This document shows positions 53,233-55,358 of a DNA stretch of 55,358 nucleotides, one piece after another (the stretch's first letter is position 1; every line of letters begins with the position of its first letter). Origin of the DNA: Planctomycetaceae bacterium (GTDB lineage: Bacteria; Planctomycetota; Phycisphaerae; SM23-33); assembly GCA_039680605.1 (NCBI GenBank), contig JBDKTA010000042.1, positions 1-55,358 of the forward strand, given 5' to 3'. The position numbers and the translations under genes were made by a program. The notes below the pieces were generated by a model. That model did no database searches. It was not told the origin of the DNA and was given only the letters and a program-made list of their open reading frames with translations.

Positions 53233-54759
53233 ATGAGCCCCATGACCAGCGTCATTATCAATCCGCGGCGACGAATCGGCCGGGTGCATCCGCACATTTT
53301 CGGCAGCTTCATCGAGAACCTCAACACGTGCATCTACGGCGGCGTGTACGACCCGTCGAGCCCGGCGGCAGACGCCGACGGGTTCCGCACCGACGTGATC
53401 GCGGCGGCGCGGGCCATGGGCATCTCGATCGTGCGGTTTCCCGGCGGGTGCTTCGCGCCGTTTTACCACTGGAAAGACGGCGTGGGGCCGCGGGCTCAGC
53501 GGCCAAGGACGCTTTACCGCAAAGAGGAATGGCCGGCCAATAACGAGTTCGGCACGGATGAGTTCGTCCTGTGGTGCCGCAAGGTCGGCGCCGAACCGTT
53601 CATCTGCGTCAACATGGGCTCGGGCACGCCCGAGGAGGCCCGCGACTGGGTCGAGTACTGCAACGTGCCATCGGGCAGCCGCTGGGCGGACCTGCGCCGC
53701 GCCAACGGGCATGACCAGCCGCACAACGTCAAGTACTGGGCCCTGGGCAACGAAATCAGCGGCAACTGGGAGTTTGGCCACGCCGAGACCCCCGAGGATT
53801 ACATCCGCCGCACCCGCGAGTATTGCCGGGCGATCAAGCACATCGACCCGTCGGTCAAGCTCGTGCTGGCTGGGTCGCACTTCCCGCTGAACCACGCCCA
53901 CGCCGACTGGAACCGCAAGGTCGTCGAGGAGCTCTGGGGCATGGGCGACTACATCAGCATGCACCACTACATCGGGCTGATGGGACGCAGCGGCTTCGGG
54001 GCTGGGCCGAGCTGGAAGGACCTGGGCCCGGTCAAGACGCACCTGCGCCTGAGCGAGTACATGATGGAGGTCGAGGAAGCCTTTGGTGTCATGCGGTCGG
54101 CCATCCGCCTGGTGCAGCACCGCAAGGGCTCCCTCGAGCGGCAATTTGGCGCGGCGCTGACGGAGTACAACCCTTGGTACCGCTGCTGGGGCGGCGATCC
54201 GGCGGCCGCGCTGGCCAAGCCGTACACCCTCTCCGACGCCCTGCTGGTAGCGGCGTACTTCAACGCGTTCATCCGCAATGCCGACGTGGCCACGCTGGCC
54301 AACATGGCACAACTCGTCAACGTGCTGCCTGCCCTGATGGCCAGGCCCGGCACGGCCGACTTCTTCCGCCAGACCATCTCGTACGCGCAGGAGATGTTCC
54401 TGCCCAACCGCGGCCGCTGGTCCGTCGACGCCTGGGCCGACGCACCGACGTACAAGGGCGAGTTCTTCCCGGAAGTGCCTTATCTCGATGTGTCCGCCAG
54501 CGTCAGCGAAGACGGCAAGACGCTCGTGCTCAACGTCGCCAATCGCGACGTGACCAACGCTCACGAACTGACAACCGACGTGCTTGGCTGTCGTATCGGC
54601 CCGATGCGCGGGCGGCTGTTGACGCACTGCGACATCGACGCCCAGAACAGTTTTGAGAATCCGACGGCCGTTGTGCCCCAGCCGTTCGACATCGCCCCGG
54701 GCGGCAAGATTGGTCTGCCTCCCACCTCGCTGGTTGTGCTGGAAGGCGACTTGTCGTAA
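53233..54759 (+). CDS. GH51-type alpha-L-arabinofuranosidase
   Basis: A 508-residue protein of the GH51 family, removing alpha-L-arabinose side chains from arabinoxylan, arabinan or arabinogalactan. The start IGRVHPHIFGSFIENLN and RFPGGCFAPFYHWKDGVGP match the family; the acid/base Glu174 is in ALGNEISG, the nucleophile Glu311 in LTEYNPWY. A C-terminal beta-sandwich (about 395-508) follows. No signal peptide is seen, so it is probably cytoplasmic and acts on imported oligosaccharides. AGGAGGG is 8 bases before ATG 53233. Confidence 0.93.
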   Translation: MSPMTSVIINPRRRIGRVHPHIFGSFIENLNTCIYGGVYDPSSPAADADGFRTDVIAAARAMGISIVRFPGGCFAPFYHWKDGVGPRAQRPRTLYRKEEWPANNEFGTDEFVLWCRKVGAEPFICVNMGSGTPEEARDWVEYCNVPSGSRWADLRRANGHDQPHNVKYWALGNEISGNWEFGHAETPEDYIRRTREYCRAIKHIDPSVKLVLAGSHFPLNHAHADWNRKVVEELWGMGDYISMHHYIGLMGRSGFGAGPSWKDLGPVKTHLRLSEYMMEVEEAFGVMRSAIRLVQHRKGSLERQFGAALTEYNPWYRCWGGDPAAALAKPYTLSDALLVAAYFNAFIRNADVATLANMAQLVNVLPALMARPGTADFFRQTISYAQEMFLPNRGRWSVDAWADAPTYKGEFFPEVPYLDVSASVSEDGKTLVLNVANRDVTNAHELTTDVLGCRIGPMRGRLLTHCDIDAQNSFENPTAVVPQPFDIAPGGKIGLPPTSLVVLEGDLS

Positions 54760-54767
54760 GTGGGCAA

Positions 54768-55229
54768 TCAAAATTCCCAGGAGATGTCTTCAGCGACGAC
54801 GCGAGCCGGATTGCCGGCCGCAACGGTGCGGGCAGGGACATCCTTCGTGACAACGGCGCCGGCGCCGATGACCGCCCCGTCTCCGATGGTGACGCCTTTG
54901 AGGATCTTGGCATGGGCTCCGATCCACACATGCGCGCCGATCTTTATCGGAAGGCTGCGAGGCCTGCCTGTAATGCCATGAATATCCGAGTCGGTTATCT
55001 GTACAAGCCACGAGATAGCACAATTTGGGCCGATCGCGACGTGAGTGGAACAAAGTATCATCGTTCCTGGATTCAAGAAAGTATTATCACCGATAGTCAA
55101 CTCGCCGCCACAGTGAATGATTAAGCCCTTGCTCAACCGCACATTTTCTCCAAACCGGCACTGAGCCGTCTTTCCCAGTTTAAGTTCCACGGCCGGATTT
55201 CCTGCAAGCCCCAAGTGGTTGCTGAACAA
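54768..55229 (-). CDS. Hexapeptide-repeat acyltransferase, 5' end disrupted at the terminal repeat
   Basis: A 153-residue left-handed beta-helix O-acetyltransferase, probably acting on cell-surface or exopolysaccharide sugars. Many I-G-D/V-I-G hexads run from GELTIGDNTFL to VPARTVAAGNPAR, with the ISWLVQITDSDIHGI segment holding the catalytic His. The only start in frame is TTG 55229. The repeat just upstream encodes VKTFRALPLIIKHLRR in the next frame, a likely native N-terminus; a missing base in the G-run at about 55236 would restore it. So the gene may be frameshifted, or the start is truly TTG. Confidence 0.8.
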   Translation of the reverse strand: MFSNHLGLAGNPAVELKLGKTAQCRFGENVRLSKGLIIHCGGELTIGDNTFLNPGTMILCSTHVAIGPNCAISWLVQITDSDIHGITGRPRSLPIKIGAHVWIGAHAKILKGVTIGDGAVIGAGAVVTKDVPARTVAAGNPARVVAEDISWEF

Positions 55230-55235
55230 GCCTAA

Positions 55236-55357
55236 CCCAACTTCCGCAGTTGGCGACGTAAGTGCTTTATTATCAAGGGCAGCGCCCTGAAAGTCTTCAC
55301 TACATCGCTACGAAGCAGTCAGCGGCGGGGGCATGATCTTCATCCTCGACGGCAGGT
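55236..55357. repeat. Right copy of 122-bp terminal inverted repeat
   Basis: The exact reverse complement of 1-122. One extra base (t) follows. Its inward edge is 7 bases before the acyltransferase TTG start. Confidence 0.9.
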
Positions 55358-55358
55358 T

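Overview
This 55.4 kb window is GC-rich bacterial DNA. Its gene content points to a planctomycete, most likely of the Phycisphaerae type. Pointers are two Tat-signal sulfatases, several secreted glycoside hydrolases, CsrA, a divergent RpoD with a long acidic N-terminus, YIDPGTGS-type small membrane proteins, many lipoproteins and membrane proteins without clear relatives, and abundant palindromic intergenic repeats. A glycyl radical enzyme suggests at least partly anaerobic metabolism. The phylum is inferred from gene content; no rRNA is present.

Layout. 1-122 and 55236-55357 are a perfect 122-bp inverted repeat, so both ends run into the same sequence, probably because the contig breaks in a repeat. 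221-1480 is a GH5 glycosidase. 1530-6523 (minus) is a TetR-MFP-RND efflux operon with a palindromic operator. 6750-12326 (plus) is a sugar locus: a two-domain esterase (alpha/beta hydrolase plus SGNH), a GlcNAc-kinase-like ATPase, a zinc-ribbon membrane protein, a NagB-like isomerase/deaminase and a GH4 phospho-glycosidase. 12508-15535 holds a YIDPGTGS protein coupled to a methyltransferase, a small secreted protein and an HD-GYP protein. Then come csrA, mtnA, a lipoprotein, an ECF sigma factor with a coiled-coil membrane partner and a TPR lipoprotein, a 49-residue basic protein, a D12 adenine methylase, a beta-CASP nuclease and a nucleotide-sugar dehydrogenase.

26037-35624 is an accessory region. 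It has a MazEF-type pair, three tandem secreted paralogues of unknown function (26742-31815), four small lipoprotein or membrane genes and a PIN toxin with a downstream 53-residue partner flanked by two near-identical palindromic elements. Two sulfatases, a HicB-like protein, a peroxiredoxin-like lipoprotein, a coiled-coil secreted protein and two overlapping small ferritin-like proteins follow. The last part carries tRNA-Leu(GAG), rpoD, a degenerate SGNH protein, a rhomboid protease, a membrane protein, an RlmI-like methyltransferase, a glycyl radical enzyme divergent from a GH51 arabinofuranosidase, and a hexapeptide acyltransferase cut by the terminal repeat.

Together the genes describe an organism that attacks complex, acetylated and sulfated plant or algal glycans, with GH5, GH51, sulfatases and esterases outside the cytoplasm and GH4, kinase and deaminase inside. 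The most unusual signals are the tandem paralogue cluster, the esterase fusion beside an amino-sugar pathway that lacks NagA, and several unrelated families of inverted-pair hairpin (REPIN-like) repeats in the intergenic spaces. Intergenic stretches over 300 bp are 35625-36048, 38279-38617 (both filled with repeats) and 40253-40620 (only a weak near-palindrome seen); 23839-24140 is a repeat element.
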